Source: Macrosoma leucophasiata (lineage: Eukaryota > Arthropoda > Insecta > Lepidoptera > Hedylidae). Taken from it: 64,000 bases of DNA. Where the stretch lies: positions 2,200,001 to 2,264,000 of the forward strand of contig JAWQUS010000009.1 in the NCBI GenBank assembly GCA_036365455.1, given 5' to 3'. Every line of letters starts with the position of its first letter. Position 1 is the first letter of the stretch. Both the position numbers and the translations under genes were made by a program. Under the pieces are notes generated by a model, which saw only the letters and a list, made by a program, of their open reading frames with translations, had not been told where the DNA came from and made no database searches. Positions 63,926-64,000 of the stretch are shown in pieces.

Positions 63926-64000
63926 ATGAAGTTTTACTGGTGGCAGAGTTCCAATGCAGGAGCTATTGCTTATATTTTCTTATATTAGCACTATCGTATT
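63926..64000 (+). mobile_element. SINE-A related copy, cut by window end
   Basis: TTTACTGGTGGCAGAGTTCC ... AGCACTATCGTATT; internal stretch replaced. Continues beyond the window. Confidence 0.55.

Noticed and set aside
1..64000. CRISPR array
   Set aside because: Direct repeats are dispersed SINEs in both orientations with no regular spacing; the genome is eukaryotic.

Overview
This window looks like AT-rich, transposon-dense nuclear DNA from a moth or butterfly. The basis is the mix of repeats: many copies of one retroposon (called SINE-A here), two tRNA-headed SINEs (SINE-B, SINE-C), a 5S rRNA-derived SINE, Helitron-like repeats ending in GCGGGCAACAGCTAG, RTE-type LINE ends, the GGGTTCCGTAGT repeat and mariner elements. 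No host protein-coding gene, rRNA gene or functional tRNA gene could be supported. All recognisable coding sequence belongs to mobile elements. The names SINE-A to D and repeats E to K are labels made up for this annotation. SINE-A and repeat boundaries are accurate to a few bases unless a target-site duplication (TSD) is quoted.

Layout. 0-20.98 kb: a mosaic of repeats holding the GIY-YIG endonuclease end of a Penelope-like element (1152-1655, minus), several TIR elements (5547-6038, 16588-16828), a full-length 5S-SINE (16905-17304), and the 3' end of a LINE (19495-20920) interrupted by a 311-bp hAT-type MITE with an exact 8-bp TSD. 20.98-45.03 kb: a direct tandem duplication. Unit A is 20981-30073; unit B is 30078-45033. 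Unit B alone carries a Ty3/gypsy LTR retrotransposon of the CsRn1/Kabuki type (30525-36419, minus) with TSD ACTG, and unit A preserves the matching empty site. The retrotransposon has intact gag and pol, a tRNA-Trp primer site, an extra small membrane-protein-like ORF, and three LTRs rather than two. 45-64 kb: more repeat mosaic with two damaged mariner elements (49366-50646 and 62231-63512), a perfect 66-bp-arm foldback (52886-53069), a GC-rich unclassified island (53740-54580), and several nested SINE insertions with clear TSDs.

How the parts relate. The window reads as layered insertions: SINEs inside LINEs, Helitron-like repeats and the LTR element; a MITE inside a LINE; mariner inside a Helitron-like repeat and next to a 5S-SINE tail. 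The tandem duplication gives internal dating: insertions shared by A and B are older than the duplication, and insertions in one only are younger. The least familiar items are the third ORF and triple-LTR structure of the retrotransposon, a 237-bp mobile unit (SINE-D) carrying a complete tRNA-like module in its middle and recurring as foldbacks, and an unclassified retroposon (repeat F) with its own TSD and A-tail.
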